Shown here: positions 26,510 through 34,442 of the stretch, in pieces | How the letters are laid out: every line of letters starts with the position of its first letter | Numbering within the stretch: the first letter of the stretch is position 1 | Assembly: GCA_049653745.1 (NCBI GenBank) | Contig: JBASGW010000042.1 | Location: 1 to 49,586, forward strand | Direction: 5' to 3' | Origin: CANDYO01 sp049653745 | GTDB lineage: Bacteria > Pseudomonadota > Alphaproteobacteria > Rickettsiales > CANDYO01 | DNA length: 49,586 nt | Position numbers and translations under genes: made by a program | The notes under the pieces: model-generated | Database searches by the model: none | Told to the model about the DNA's origin: nothing | What the model saw: only the letters and a program-made list of their open reading frames with translations

Positions 26510-27471
26510 CTTAAGATCACCCCCCCCCAAGTTAACCCGCCACCTAAAGCTGTTAACATGATAAGATCATTAGATTTTAATTTACCTAATTTAGCCTGAT
26601 GATCTAAAGCTAAAGGGATGGTGGCAGCAGAAGTATTAGCTTGCTCTCTAAGGGTCATCACCATTTTTTCTTTAGGAAAATCTAGACGCAAAGCAATAGC
26701 ATCCAAAATTCTTGCATTTGCTTGATGGGGAATAATCCAGTTAATATCATCCTTAGTATAATTAGTTTGCTGCAACAAATCTAATAGAGTTTGACTCATT
26801 TTTTCAACTGCGTGCTTAAATACATCCTTTCCTAGCATTTTTATAACTCCAGAAGTTTGAGTGGATGCAACCCCTCCATCTGTAAAAAGAATATCTTCAT
26901 ATGCACCATCTGCCTTTATCTGGCAAGAAATTATTCCTGGATGAACGTCTCCATCCATAGCTCTTAAAACTACAGCACCTGCACCATCTCCAAATAAAAC
27001 ACATGTGTTTCTGTCCTGCCAATTTACAAGCTTTGACATGCTTTCTGCGCCGATCACTAACACTGTTTTAGCAGAACCAGATTTAATAAAATTATCTGCC
27101 ACTGTTAAACCATAAATAAAGCCAGCACACACTGCCTGCAAATCAAATGCAGGAATATTATGAATCCCTAATTTAGATTGCACCATAACCGCTACAGCCG
27201 GAAAACTTTTATCAGGAGTAGTTGTGCATACAATAATTAAATCAATTTCATTTGGACTTATTTTAGCTGCGTCAATAGCTTTTTGGGCTGCCTTAAATGC
27301 TAAATCAGAAGTTGCCTCACCTTCAGCAACTATATGCCTTTGGTTAATTCCTGTGCGAGAAACTATCCATTCGTCATTAGTATCAACAAATTTAGCTAAA
27401 TCATTATTCGATAATATTTTTTCTGGTAAATAGCTTCCAGTACCAATAATTACACTTGAATATTTGTTCAT
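26500..27471 (-). CDS. fabH: 3-oxoacyl-ACP synthase III (FabH)
   Basis: Starts fatty-acid synthesis by condensing acetyl-CoA with malonyl-ACP. The 323-residue protein has the active-site Cys115 (LQAVCAGFIYGL), the His in IIPHQANARILD and the Asn in QANTSAATIPLAL, a full Cys-His-Asn triad. The C-terminus ALGGGLTWGGVILRW matches the family. In many proteobacteria fabH follows plsX; here it lies 13 bases after a cytochrome c gene instead. Nine consecutive G residues (coding strand) encode the TWGGV part, and slt starts inside the end of fabH. Confidence 0.96.
   Translation of the reverse strand: MNKYSSVIIGTGSYLPEKILSNNDLAKFVDTNDEWIVSRTGINQRHIVAEGEATSDLAFKAAQKAIDAAKISPNEIDLIIVCTTTPDKSFPAVAVMVQSKLGIHNIPAFDLQAVCAGFIYGLTVADNFIKSGSAKTVLVIGAESMSKLVNWQDRNTCVLFGDGAGAVVLRAMDGDVHPGIISCQIKADGAYEDILFTDGGVASTQTSGVIKMLGKDVFKHAVEKMSQTLLDLLQQTNYTKDDINWIIPHQANARILDAIALRLDFPKEKMVMTLREQANTSAATIPLALDHQAKLGKLKSNDLIMLTALGGGLTWGGVILRWL
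26520..26528. repeat. Nine-base G:C homopolymer in the fabH/slt overlap
   Basis: Nine C on the plus strand (nine G in the sense of fabH). It codes for Trp-Gly-Gly-Val in fabH and lies 11 bases before the preferred slt start. Such a run is exceptional in this AT-rich sequence and is a candidate slippage site. Confidence 0.9.
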
Positions 27472-27484
27472 TTAAGAATCTACC

Positions 27485-28024
27485 TTATTTTGTTGGAAGA
27501 GGAACAGGGCTATCACTTAGAGTGCGCAAGTAAGCAATCACATCTGCAACATCTTCAGGTTTTTTAAAACCCATAAAAGTCATTTTAGTGCCAGGAATAA
27601 ACCCACTTGGCTTATTAATCATGTGATACAGGTCTTCATACGTCCAATCTCCACCCTTAGCAAGAAGAGCCTTTGAATATTGATAGTCTGTTCTATGGCC
27701 TTTCTTATTCCCAACAACTCCCCAAAGATTAGGGCCAACTTTGTTTGGACCTCCCTTAGAATCATCATGACACATTTCACATTTTTTCATTAAATTCTTA
27801 CCATTATCAGCTTTAGCTTGAGCAAGAAGAGCAATGATGTCAATTTCCACTTCAACTGCATTTCCTTCTGCAGATGGAGCATCCGCTGTAATCTCCACCA
27901 CATAGCCCGGCTTAAAATTCATTTTAGGTTTATATAGAATATCAGATAAATTTGCAGTAACCATAGCAATCAATCCAGCCACCAAAACAGCCGCTATTAC
28001 TTTATTTAATTCAAGTCCAGACAT
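27485..28024 (-). CDS. Membrane-anchored class I cytochrome c (CycM/cytochrome c552-like)
   Basis: Electron carrier between the bc1 complex and cytochrome oxidase. The 179-residue protein keeps an uncleaved N-terminal helix (about 8-28), a linker, then the heme domain: CEMCH at residues 82-86 and the distal ligand Met148 in PGTKMTF. The stretch GPNKVGPNLWGVVGNKKGHR is typical of mitochondrial-type cytochrome c, and the anchored form resembles CycM of other alphaproteobacteria. It is the first gene of a probable operon with fabH and slt. A ribosome site CGGGA lies about 8 bases before the ATG. Confidence 0.92.
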   Translation of the reverse strand: MSGLELNKVIAAVLVAGLIAMVTANLSDILYKPKMNFKPGYVVEITADAPSAEGNAVEVEIDIIALLAQAKADNGKNLMKKCEMCHDDSKGGPNKVGPNLWGVVGNKKGHRTDYQYSKALLAKGGDWTYEDLYHMINKPSGFIPGTKMTFMGFKKPEDVADVIAYLRTLSDSPVPLPTK

Positions 28025-28189
28025 TAATAATTCCCGTAATAATAATTATTATAATTATTTTATGAATTATTATGATTAATTAAAGCTCTATAATCAAGAA
28101 AAATAAAGCTTCAGAAGCCATATATTATTAAGAATAATTATTTACAATAAACTAACTTATAACTAGAGTAAATTTAAGGGTTATAAAAT

Positions 28190-28906
28190 ATGATAAATGA
28201 TAATTTCTACAAAGCAATCATTCTTGAAGATTCTCAATTAGATAAATTGCCTATTCCTCAAGCTTTAGTGGTTGATCTTGACCTAACTCTCTACAATATA
28301 ACGAAACATTATGATTACTATGTTAATAAAACTTTGATTCATTTTGAAAAAGAGGAATTATCACAACAAGAATTAGATCAATTAGGAGGGTATAATTTTA
28401 ATAGCAGCAGAGATTTCTTTGTTAAATTTATAGGGGAAGAAATTGCTGATTCAGCTGTTACATATTATTTTGAACATTTCCTTAAGAAGGCTATCGCCCA
28501 GGATGTATTAATTCTAGGAGCAAAAGAATTATTATATCTTGTAAAGAAAAGATTTAAACTACCAATTATTGCCCTAACCAACTGCGAAGAATTTCTTGCA
28601 ATAAAAATACTGAATGACTTAAATATGTTTCAATTATTTGATCAAGTGATTGGAATTGTTGATGATCCATCTCTAAAAAAGCCCAACACTCATTTGCTTT
28701 TTAAAGCATTTAAAAATATGAATATTCAGCCAGGGCCTCATATATGGTTTGTTGGTGATTTAGCTACAGACACTCAATGTGCTCGGGACGCAAATTGCAC
28801 TTCTATAAGATTTTATAATGATTTAAAACCTGATGATAAAAATGCTGATTATTTTATAAATAGCCATTATCATTTGTTTAATATAATTAACAGCAAATTC
28901 AAATGA
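28190..28906 (+). CDS. HAD-superfamily hydrolase (subfamily IA type)
   Basis: Probable phosphatase, 238 residues. Motif I is VVDLDLTLYN (DxDxT nucleophile and acid), motif II is ALTNC (Thr), motif III lysine is probably in LKKPNTHLL, and motif IV is WFVGDLATDTQCA (GDxxxD). The alpha-helical cap lies between motifs I and II. Substrate cannot be told; related proteins include phosphoglycolate phosphatases and pyrimidine nucleotidases. The stop overlaps the comF start by 4 bases (ATGA), so the two are translationally coupled. Confidence 0.85.
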   Translation: MINDNFYKAIILEDSQLDKLPIPQALVVDLDLTLYNITKHYDYYVNKTLIHFEKEELSQQELDQLGGYNFNSSRDFFVKFIGEEIADSAVTYYFEHFLKKAIAQDVLILGAKELLYLVKKRFKLPIIALTNCEEFLAIKILNDLNMFQLFDQVIGIVDDPSLKKPNTHLLFKAFKNMNIQPGPHIWFVGDLATDTQCARDANCTSIRFYNDLKPDDKNADYFINSHYHLFNIINSKFK

Positions 28907-29610
28907 TTAAATCTTTTCTAAATTTATTATTTCCTAGCAAATGTTTACTATGCGATAATTACTCTTCTAGCCATAGTGAAATTTGTAACATATGCTGGGG
29001 TAATCTTACTTTTATAACTAAGCCCTGTTGTTTTATATGCTCACAAACATTTGAATATGAAGAAGAATTAGAAGCAATTTGTGGCACATGCATTTTAGAA
29101 AAGCCAAAATACCATAAAGCAATTTCCACATTAAAATATGATGAATATAGTAAAAAAATAATCCACAAATTTAAGTATCAAGACCAATTGCATATCCTAG
29201 ATTATTTTGTAAATCTAATGATCACTTCTGGCAAAGAAATCATAGAACAAACTGATATAGTGGTGCCCGTTGCAATGCATCAATATAAATTATTAACCCG
29301 TGGATATAACCAATCGGCATTGTTAGCAATGAAAATAGCTAAGAGGAAGAATCTTCAATACATGCCTCAACTACTTTATAAAATGAAAAATACCAACCCA
29401 CAAGCTGGACTAAATAAAGAGCAGAGGTTAAAAAATATAAAAAACTCTTTTTCTATAAATCCTAAGCTAATTCCAAAAATAAAAGACAAAAGAATATTAT
29501 TAATAGATGATGTAATAACTACCGGAGCTACTATTGCAGAATGCTGCACAGTTCTTCAAAAAGCTCAACCTGCAAAAATTTTTGTGTTATCTTTAGCTAA
29601 AAGAGTGTAA
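28903..29610 (+). CDS. comF: ComF-family protein (zinc-finger phosphoribosyltransferase-like)
   Basis: ComF proteins are linked to natural transformation, helping handle incoming single-stranded DNA. The 235 residues start with a double zinc ribbon (Cys pairs at about 14/17, 28/31, 43/46 and 60/63) and continue with a phosphoribosyltransferase domain whose PRPP motif is ILLIDDVITTGATI. The segment TRGYNQSALLA is the family's flexible-loop region. The start overlaps the HAD gene by 4 bases. Other competence genes are not in the window, so DNA uptake cannot be inferred from this gene alone. Confidence 0.9.
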   Translation: MIKSFLNLLFPSKCLLCDNYSSSHSEICNICWGNLTFITKPCCFICSQTFEYEEELEAICGTCILEKPKYHKAISTLKYDEYSKKIIHKFKYQDQLHILDYFVNLMITSGKEIIEQTDIVVPVAMHQYKLLTRGYNQSALLAMKIAKRKNLQYMPQLLYKMKNTNPQAGLNKEQRLKNIKNSFSINPKLIPKIKDKRILLIDDVITTGATIAECCTVLQKAQPAKIFVLSLAKRV

Positions 29611-29648
29611 AATTTATAATATTTTATAAAAAAATAAAGAGTTAAGTT

Positions 29649-30503
29649 ATGAAACAAATAGCTTTTATTGGCCTTGGAAACATGGGATATCCTATGGCAG
29701 GGCATTTAGCAAATAATAATTACAAAGTAACTGTTTTTAATCGCACTAACCCAAAATCTATAAAATGGAGCGAAGAATATCATGGCAATTCCTCAACTAA
29801 TCTAGATGAGTTATTATCAATAGCCGACATCCTTATTTTATGTGTGGGTAATGATAATGATGTGAAAGAAATAGTTAGAAAATCAAGACATCTTCTAAAG
29901 CCAGGATCAATAATTATTGATCATACAACCACTTCAGCAGACTTAGCAAAAGAAAGTTACCATCTGCTAAAGCAAAAAAATATTAGCTTTATAGATGCAC
30001 CTGTATCTGGCGGGCAGCTTGGCGCCCAAAAAGGATCACTTACAACCATGCTAGGAGGAGATGAAGATATTTGCTATCAAGTAGAGCCAATATTAAATTG
30101 CTATTCTAAAAAAGTTACTTACATGGGAATATCTGGGAATGGACAGCTTACTAAAATGGTAAATCAAATTTCTTTAGTTGGGGTAGTACAAGGCCTAGCT
30201 GAAGGAATAAATTTTGCTATAAAATCTGGTCTTGATCCAAAAAAAACTATTGAGGTAATTTCACAAGGAGCTGCTGGGTCATGGCAAATGGATAATAGAG
30301 CAATCACCATGATTGATAATAAATTTGATTTTGGCTTTGCTGTAAGTTTAATTAAAAAAGATTTAGGTATAGTTTTACAAGAAGCAAATAAAAACGGCGC
30401 AGAACTACCGATAACTGCAATCATTGATCAGTTTTATCTAAAATTATTAAATAATGATATGGCAAAAGCTGATGCTTCAGCCTTAATTACATTATTGAAA
30501 TAA
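29649..30503 (+). CDS. NAD(P)-dependent beta-hydroxyacid dehydrogenase (3-hydroxyisobutyrate dehydrogenase/GLYR family)
   Basis: Oxidoreductase of 284 residues. The Rossmann motif IGLGNMGYPMAGHL (7-20) is followed by the substrate-binding APVSGGQLGAQKGSLTTMLGG, and a conserved catalytic lysine lies in KMVNQIS. These fit the family that includes 3-hydroxyisobutyrate, tartronate-semialdehyde and glyoxylate/succinic-semialdehyde reductases. FNRT after the second strand (Asn-Arg in place of an acidic residue) suggests preference for NADPH, as in GLYR enzymes. It lies 38 bases after comF and probably closes that operon; a strong terminator follows. Confidence 0.87.
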   Translation: MKQIAFIGLGNMGYPMAGHLANNNYKVTVFNRTNPKSIKWSEEYHGNSSTNLDELLSIADILILCVGNDNDVKEIVRKSRHLLKPGSIIIDHTTTSADLAKESYHLLKQKNISFIDAPVSGGQLGAQKGSLTTMLGGDEDICYQVEPILNCYSKKVTYMGISGNGQLTKMVNQISLVGVVQGLAEGINFAIKSGLDPKKTIEVISQGAAGSWQMDNRAITMIDNKFDFGFAVSLIKKDLGIVLQEANKNGAELPITAIIDQFYLKLLNNDMAKADASALITLLK

Positions 30504-30561
30504 TATTATTAACTGTAAAATTTAGTAATAAAAACTCCTAGAATAATTCTCTTAAAAAAAA

Positions 30562-30589
30562 CACCCTTCATACTTAGATCTGAAGGGTG
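30562..30589. terminator. Bidirectional intrinsic terminator
   Basis: A perfect 9-bp stem CACCCTTCA/TGAAGGGTG with a 10-base loop, flanked by TTTT on the plus side and a 7-T run on the minus side. It serves the dehydrogenase (plus) and the secreted-protein gene (minus). Confidence 0.85.
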
Positions 30590-30608
30590 CTTTTGTATTT
30601 ATAATTAT

Positions 30609-31181
30609 CTATTTTTTAACACGCAGTGTAGAATGAGATTTCTCTTTTCCAGTCGAAGTTTGTATAGTTTCTGCACCCTCACCAGTTGTTCTGGCTAGAG
30701 CCTCTCCATTTTTTGTTACTTCTGTAGTTTTAGAACCATCGCTACTTTTAACTTTAGTAACACTAGCAGTAGCTTCCCCTGGCTCATATGGATTACCTTT
30801 TGTTACTGTTTTACTTACTTCACCATCGCTATCCTTAGCAACACTTATACTTCCCTTTGATCCCATTACCTCAAAATCTTTATAAATAGTACCATCATCA
30901 TTCTTGGTAACATTTTTGTCTACCGAGACTTTTTCAGTATACACAGATTTATATACACTGCTTTGGCCATCATATGTGTTAGCACCTACTGCAACATCTC
31001 CCCTAGATCCATCAACACTACTATTTACACCTTTGTAAGCACCTGTATCATCCTCGCCGCTATAAACATCAGCATATATAGTTTGTCCATTAGCAGTAGT
31101 TTCTGTGTTAGCCAATAAAAGATTGGGTAATATATTTAAACTACATATAATTGTAGTAATTTTTAAGAAATTGTTTTTCAC
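30609..31181 (-). CDS. Hypothetical secreted protein, Thr/Ser/Lys-rich
   Basis: I do not recognise a family. The 190 residues begin with a signal peptide (about 1-24, ending LLLA). The mature part is low-complexity and rich in short alternating strands with repeated motifs such as DGSRGDV, DGTIYKD, DGEVSKTVTKG and DGSKTTEVTKNG, spaced irregularly, suggesting an extended beta-rich or disordered exported protein. It ends in a basic tail (STLRVKK). A ribosome site AGGAG lies 8-9 bases upstream. It is isolated by terminators. A partial gene at the right edge of the window has a similar composition, so a small family is possible. Confidence 0.65.
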   Translation of the reverse strand: MKNNFLKITTIICSLNILPNLLLANTETTANGQTIYADVYSGEDDTGAYKGVNSSVDGSRGDVAVGANTYDGQSSVYKSVYTEKVSVDKNVTKNDDGTIYKDFEVMGSKGSISVAKDSDGEVSKTVTKGNPYEPGEATASVTKVKSSDGSKTTEVTKNGEALARTTGEGAETIQTSTGKEKSHSTLRVKK

Positions 31182-31352
31182 TTCTAATACTCCTTTATGT
31201 TTATAATCACCCTCTTAATTTAATAGGGACATAACAATGTTAAGCTTTTTTTTACGCACACAAGAAATAAATTAAGAAGAAACTTTATCAGTAGAAAAAA
31301 GCTAAACATCTATTCTTTTTAAAAAGCTTCATTAAAACTTAAAGATAAATTT
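31182..31352. other. Intergenic region upstream of the secreted-protein gene
   Basis: AT-rich spacer between the secreted-protein gene and lpdA, both on the minus strand. It presumably holds the promoter of the secreted-protein gene; I see no coding frame or RNA gene. Confidence 0.4.
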
Positions 31353-31390
31353 ATAAGCTGTTAGAAGAGATTTTTTTTCTAACAGCTTAT
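31353..31390 (-). terminator. Hairpin at the end of the suc-lpd operon
   Basis: A perfect 14-bp inverted repeat (ATAAGCTGTTAGAA with its complement) with a 10-base T/A-rich loop starts 3 bases after the lpdA stop. A T-rich but interrupted tail follows on the minus strand. Likely terminator or 3' RNA-stabilising stem of the operon. Confidence 0.6.
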
Positions 31391-31393
31391 AAG

Positions 31394-32794
31394 TTACATA
31401 TGGATAGCTCTACCAAGCACCGCTAAGGTTGCTTCTTTAACAGCTTCATTTAAGGTTGGATGAGCGTGAACAGTTCTGGCAATATCTTCTGATGCGGCTT
31501 TATATTCCATGGCCACCACCATTTGCGCAATCATAGTTCCAGCTTCAGGAGCTATAATATGACAACCCAAGATTTCATCATTATCACTGCGAGCAATAAC
31601 TTTCACAAAACCTTCATTAACTCCAATTGCTCTAGCTCGTGAATTTGCCATAAATGGAAATTTTCCAACCTTATATTCAATACCAAGCTGTTTCACTTCT
31701 TCTTCAGTTTTTCCAACAGTTGCAACTTCAGGATTAGTGTAAATTACACCAGGAATCACATCATAATTCACATGAGCTTTTTGTCCTGCTATAAGTTCAA
31801 CAGCAGCCACACCCTCTTCTTCTGCTTTATGCGCAAGCATTGGACCTACAATTACATCTCCAATTGCATAAATATTATTTACCACAGTTTGCAAGCTATG
31901 GTTTACAGGTATTCTTCCTCTTTCATCAAGCGCAATACCAGCATTTTCTAACCCTAAACCTTCAGTGTAAGGCCTTCTACCAATAGCAACCAACACTACG
32001 TCTGCATCCATTTCTTGTTTTGAATTATCGGAAACTGATTCTACAGATAGCTTTACCCCTTTAGAATCTTTTTTAGCTGATAGAACCTTCTGCCCAAGTA
32101 AAAATTTAATTCCTTGTTTTTCCATTGATTTTTGGAATTGCTTAGCTACCTCTAAATCCATTCCTGGAACAATACGGTCTAAATATTCAATTACTATAAC
32201 TTCTGCTCCAAGACGACGCCATACTGACCCTAACTCTAAACCAATAACTCCACCACCAATAACTATCATTTTCTTAGGAACAGACTTTAATGACAAAGCT
32301 CCTGTTGAAGAAAGAATTTTTTCTTCATCAATTTCAATACCAGGCAAATTCATAACTTCCGAACCAGTGGCAATTATAATATTCTTAGCATAAATTTGTT
32401 GTTCTGATTCACCTTTTATTTTTAAAGTATTTTGATTTACAAATGAAGCAGCTCCTTGAAAATAAGTTACTTTATTTTTTTTAAATAACCCTTCAATACC
32501 TTTATTTAATCCTAAAGTAACATCTTCTTTACGCTTCATCATGGTTGCTAAATCTAACTCAATTTTAAAAACTTTAATTCCATGAGAAGCATATTCATGA
32601 TTTGCCTTTTCATATAATTCTGAGGAATAAAGCAATGCTTTTGAAGGTATACAACCGACATTAAGACAAGTTCCACCTAAAGCTCCTCTTTTTTCAATAC
32701 AAGCCACTTTCATTCCCAATTGCGCAGCTCTAATAGCCGCAACATAACCACCAGGACCACCACCAATTATTGCTATATCAAATTGTTCACTCAT
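31394..32794 (-). CDS. lpdA: Dihydrolipoamide dehydrogenase (E3)
   Basis: FAD enzyme that reoxidises dihydrolipoyl groups and makes NADH. The 466 residues contain the FAD motif IIGGGPGGYVAAIRAAQLG, the redox disulfide GGTCLNVGCIPSK (Cys43/Cys48), the NAD motif VIGGGVIGLELGSVW, the second FAD motif IYAIGDVIVGPMLAHKAEEEG and the HAHPTLNE motif with the catalytic His-Glu pair. Complete. As the last gene after sucA, sucB and a small unknown gene it probably serves the 2-oxoglutarate complex, though it may also serve pyruvate dehydrogenase. Confidence 0.96.
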   Translation of the reverse strand: MSEQFDIAIIGGGPGGYVAAIRAAQLGMKVACIEKRGALGGTCLNVGCIPSKALLYSSELYEKANHEYASHGIKVFKIELDLATMMKRKEDVTLGLNKGIEGLFKKNKVTYFQGAASFVNQNTLKIKGESEQQIYAKNIIIATGSEVMNLPGIEIDEEKILSSTGALSLKSVPKKMIVIGGGVIGLELGSVWRRLGAEVIVIEYLDRIVPGMDLEVAKQFQKSMEKQGIKFLLGQKVLSAKKDSKGVKLSVESVSDNSKQEMDADVVLVAIGRRPYTEGLGLENAGIALDERGRIPVNHSLQTVVNNIYAIGDVIVGPMLAHKAEEEGVAAVELIAGQKAHVNYDVIPGVIYTNPEVATVGKTEEEVKQLGIEYKVGKFPFMANSRARAIGVNEGFVKVIARSDNDEILGCHIIAPEAGTMIAQMVVAMEYKAASEDIARTVHAHPTLNEAVKEATLAVLGRAIHM

Positions 32795-32856
32795 TATATC
32801 TCTCCTAAAAATTACTTCTTATTTCTGCTCAATACTTAGAAAGTTTATTACAATAT

Positions 32857-33240
32857 TTAATCGCTCCAAGTGCCAGAGCTTTCACCTGACTTACTAACAT
32901 GCTCTAAGCTCCCTTCAAAAACAGCTGTAACATCTCTAAATTCAAAATGCACTTCGTTAGAAGCTGGCACAACTTTTCCAATTTCTTCTACAAATTTCTT
33001 TTGAACCTCTTGAATAGCTTTAAGCTGGTTATAGTCTAACGATGGAGTTTCTGCTCCTGTAATAACTTTTATTTTTGTTATTATTTCATAATCACCTGTT
33101 ATGCTTTGCTTAAGGGAGTTATAGATATTGAAATTTTTCCAAGTACTATTAATAACTGCTTTAACAGTTGTGCTAAAAAAACTTGCTCCTAACTTAAAAA
33201 TAGTTGGAGTATATTTTTTTAAAATATTATTTCCTAACAT
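32857..33240 (-). CDS. Hypothetical protein inside the sucA-sucB-lpdA operon, 127 residues
   Basis: I do not recognise a family. It lies between sucB (15 bases upstream) and lpdA (62 bases downstream) in the same direction. GGGGAGATATT before the ATG gives a good ribosome site. The N-terminal third has a mildly hydrophobic, basic character (FKLGASFFSTTVKAVINSTW), and the remainder looks like an alpha/beta domain (GDYEIITKIKVITG, QLKAIQEVQKKFVEEIGKVV, EVHFEFRDVTAVFEG). It has no recognisable catalytic motif. Its place suggests a role with the dehydrogenase complex or simply insertion of an unrelated gene. Confidence 0.65.
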   Translation of the reverse strand: MLGNNILKKYTPTIFKLGASFFSTTVKAVINSTWKNFNIYNSLKQSITGDYEIITKIKVITGAETPSLDYNQLKAIQEVQKKFVEEIGKVVPASNEVHFEFRDVTAVFEGSLEHVSKSGESSGTWSD

Positions 33241-33255
33241 AATATCTCCCCTACT

Positions 33256-34440
33256 CTATAAATCAAATAATAATCTTTCTGGATTTTCAATACATTCTTT
33301 AACTCTAACTAAGAATGTAACTGCTTCTTTTCCATCAATAATTCTATGATCATAAGAAAGAGCTAAATACATCATTGGTCTGATTTCAACTTTACCATTG
33401 ATAGCAACTGGCCTTTCTTGGGTTTTATGCATACCCAAAATACCAGCTTGTGGAGGATTAATAATTGGTGTTGAAAGCAATGATCCATAAACTCCACCGT
33501 TAGATACAGAAAAAGTTCCACCTGTTAAATCAGCCATGGTTAATTTTCCATCACGAGCTTTTTTTCCATATTCACCAATTGCTTTTTCAATGCCAGCAAA
33601 GCTTAATTTTTCTGCATTACGCAATACTGGAACAACTAACCCCTGTTCAGTTCCAACCGCCACACCAATATCACAGTAATTTCTATAAACAATGTCTTCA
33701 CCATCAATTTGAGCATTAACTGCCGGAATCTCTTGCAGAGCCATAATAGAAGCTTTAATAAAGAAAGACATAAAACCTAGTTTAACACCATGTTTCTTTT
33801 CAAATTTATCTTTATACTGATTGCGCAAAGCTAAAATATTAGTCATATCCACTTCATTGAAAGTGGTTAAAATAGCAGCAGTATTTTGTGAGTCTTTCAA
33901 TCTTTCTGCAATTTTCTTACGCAGGCGACTCATTTTCACCCTTTCTTCTTGTCTATCTGATACAGATTCTACAGATGATACTGAACCTTTATTTTCAATT
34001 GCAGTTAGAACATCTCCTTTAGTTATTCTACCATCTTTACCACTAGCACTTATTTGAGCAGAGCTTAAATTATTTTCAGCAGCAATCTTACCGGCAGCTG
34101 GAGACATAATAGTTTCAACTCTAGGAGCTGAGGCCGCTTGAGTTGGAGCTGAAGAAATTTCTGCACTGGCAGCAGGCTTTGAGCTAGAAGCTGAAGCCGC
34201 AACTGCACCTTCAGTAATTTCTGCTAATAAGTCGCCCCTTTTTACGGTATCTCCTTGAGCAAAATTTATTTTTCCTAAAACTCCTGAAGCAGTTGCATTA
34301 ACTTCTAATGTAACTTTATCAGTTTCAAGCTCCACTAAAAGCTCATCAAGTTTTACTGCATCTCCTTCTTTTTTATACCATTTAGCAATTGATGCTTCTG
34401 ATACTGATTCACCTAAAGTAGGTACAAATAATTCAACCAT
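33256..34440 (-). CDS. sucB: Dihydrolipoamide succinyltransferase (E2 of 2-oxoglutarate dehydrogenase)
   Basis: Core of the 2-oxoglutarate complex; carries lipoate and forms succinyl-CoA. The 394 residues comprise a lipoyl domain with Lys in ELETDKVTLEVN (lipoylation site), a Ser/Ala-rich linker, a peripheral-subunit-binding domain (IMSPAAGKIAAENNL, then GKDGRITKGDVL), and a catalytic domain ending in LALSYDHRIIDGKEAVTFL with the DHR(I)xDG active site. The start is 2 bases after the sucA stop. One lipoyl domain, normal for SucB. Confidence 0.96.
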   Translation of the reverse strand: MVELFVPTLGESVSEASIAKWYKKEGDAVKLDELLVELETDKVTLEVNATASGVLGKINFAQGDTVKRGDLLAEITEGAVAASASSSKPAASAEISSAPTQAASAPRVETIMSPAAGKIAAENNLSSAQISASGKDGRITKGDVLTAIENKGSVSSVESVSDRQEERVKMSRLRKKIAERLKDSQNTAAILTTFNEVDMTNILALRNQYKDKFEKKHGVKLGFMSFFIKASIMALQEIPAVNAQIDGEDIVYRNYCDIGVAVGTEQGLVVPVLRNAEKLSFAGIEKAIGEYGKKARDGKLTMADLTGGTFSVSNGGVYGSLLSTPIINPPQAGILGMHKTQERPVAINGKVEIRPMMYLALSYDHRIIDGKEAVTFLVRVKECIENPERLLFDL

Positions 34441-34442
34441 TT

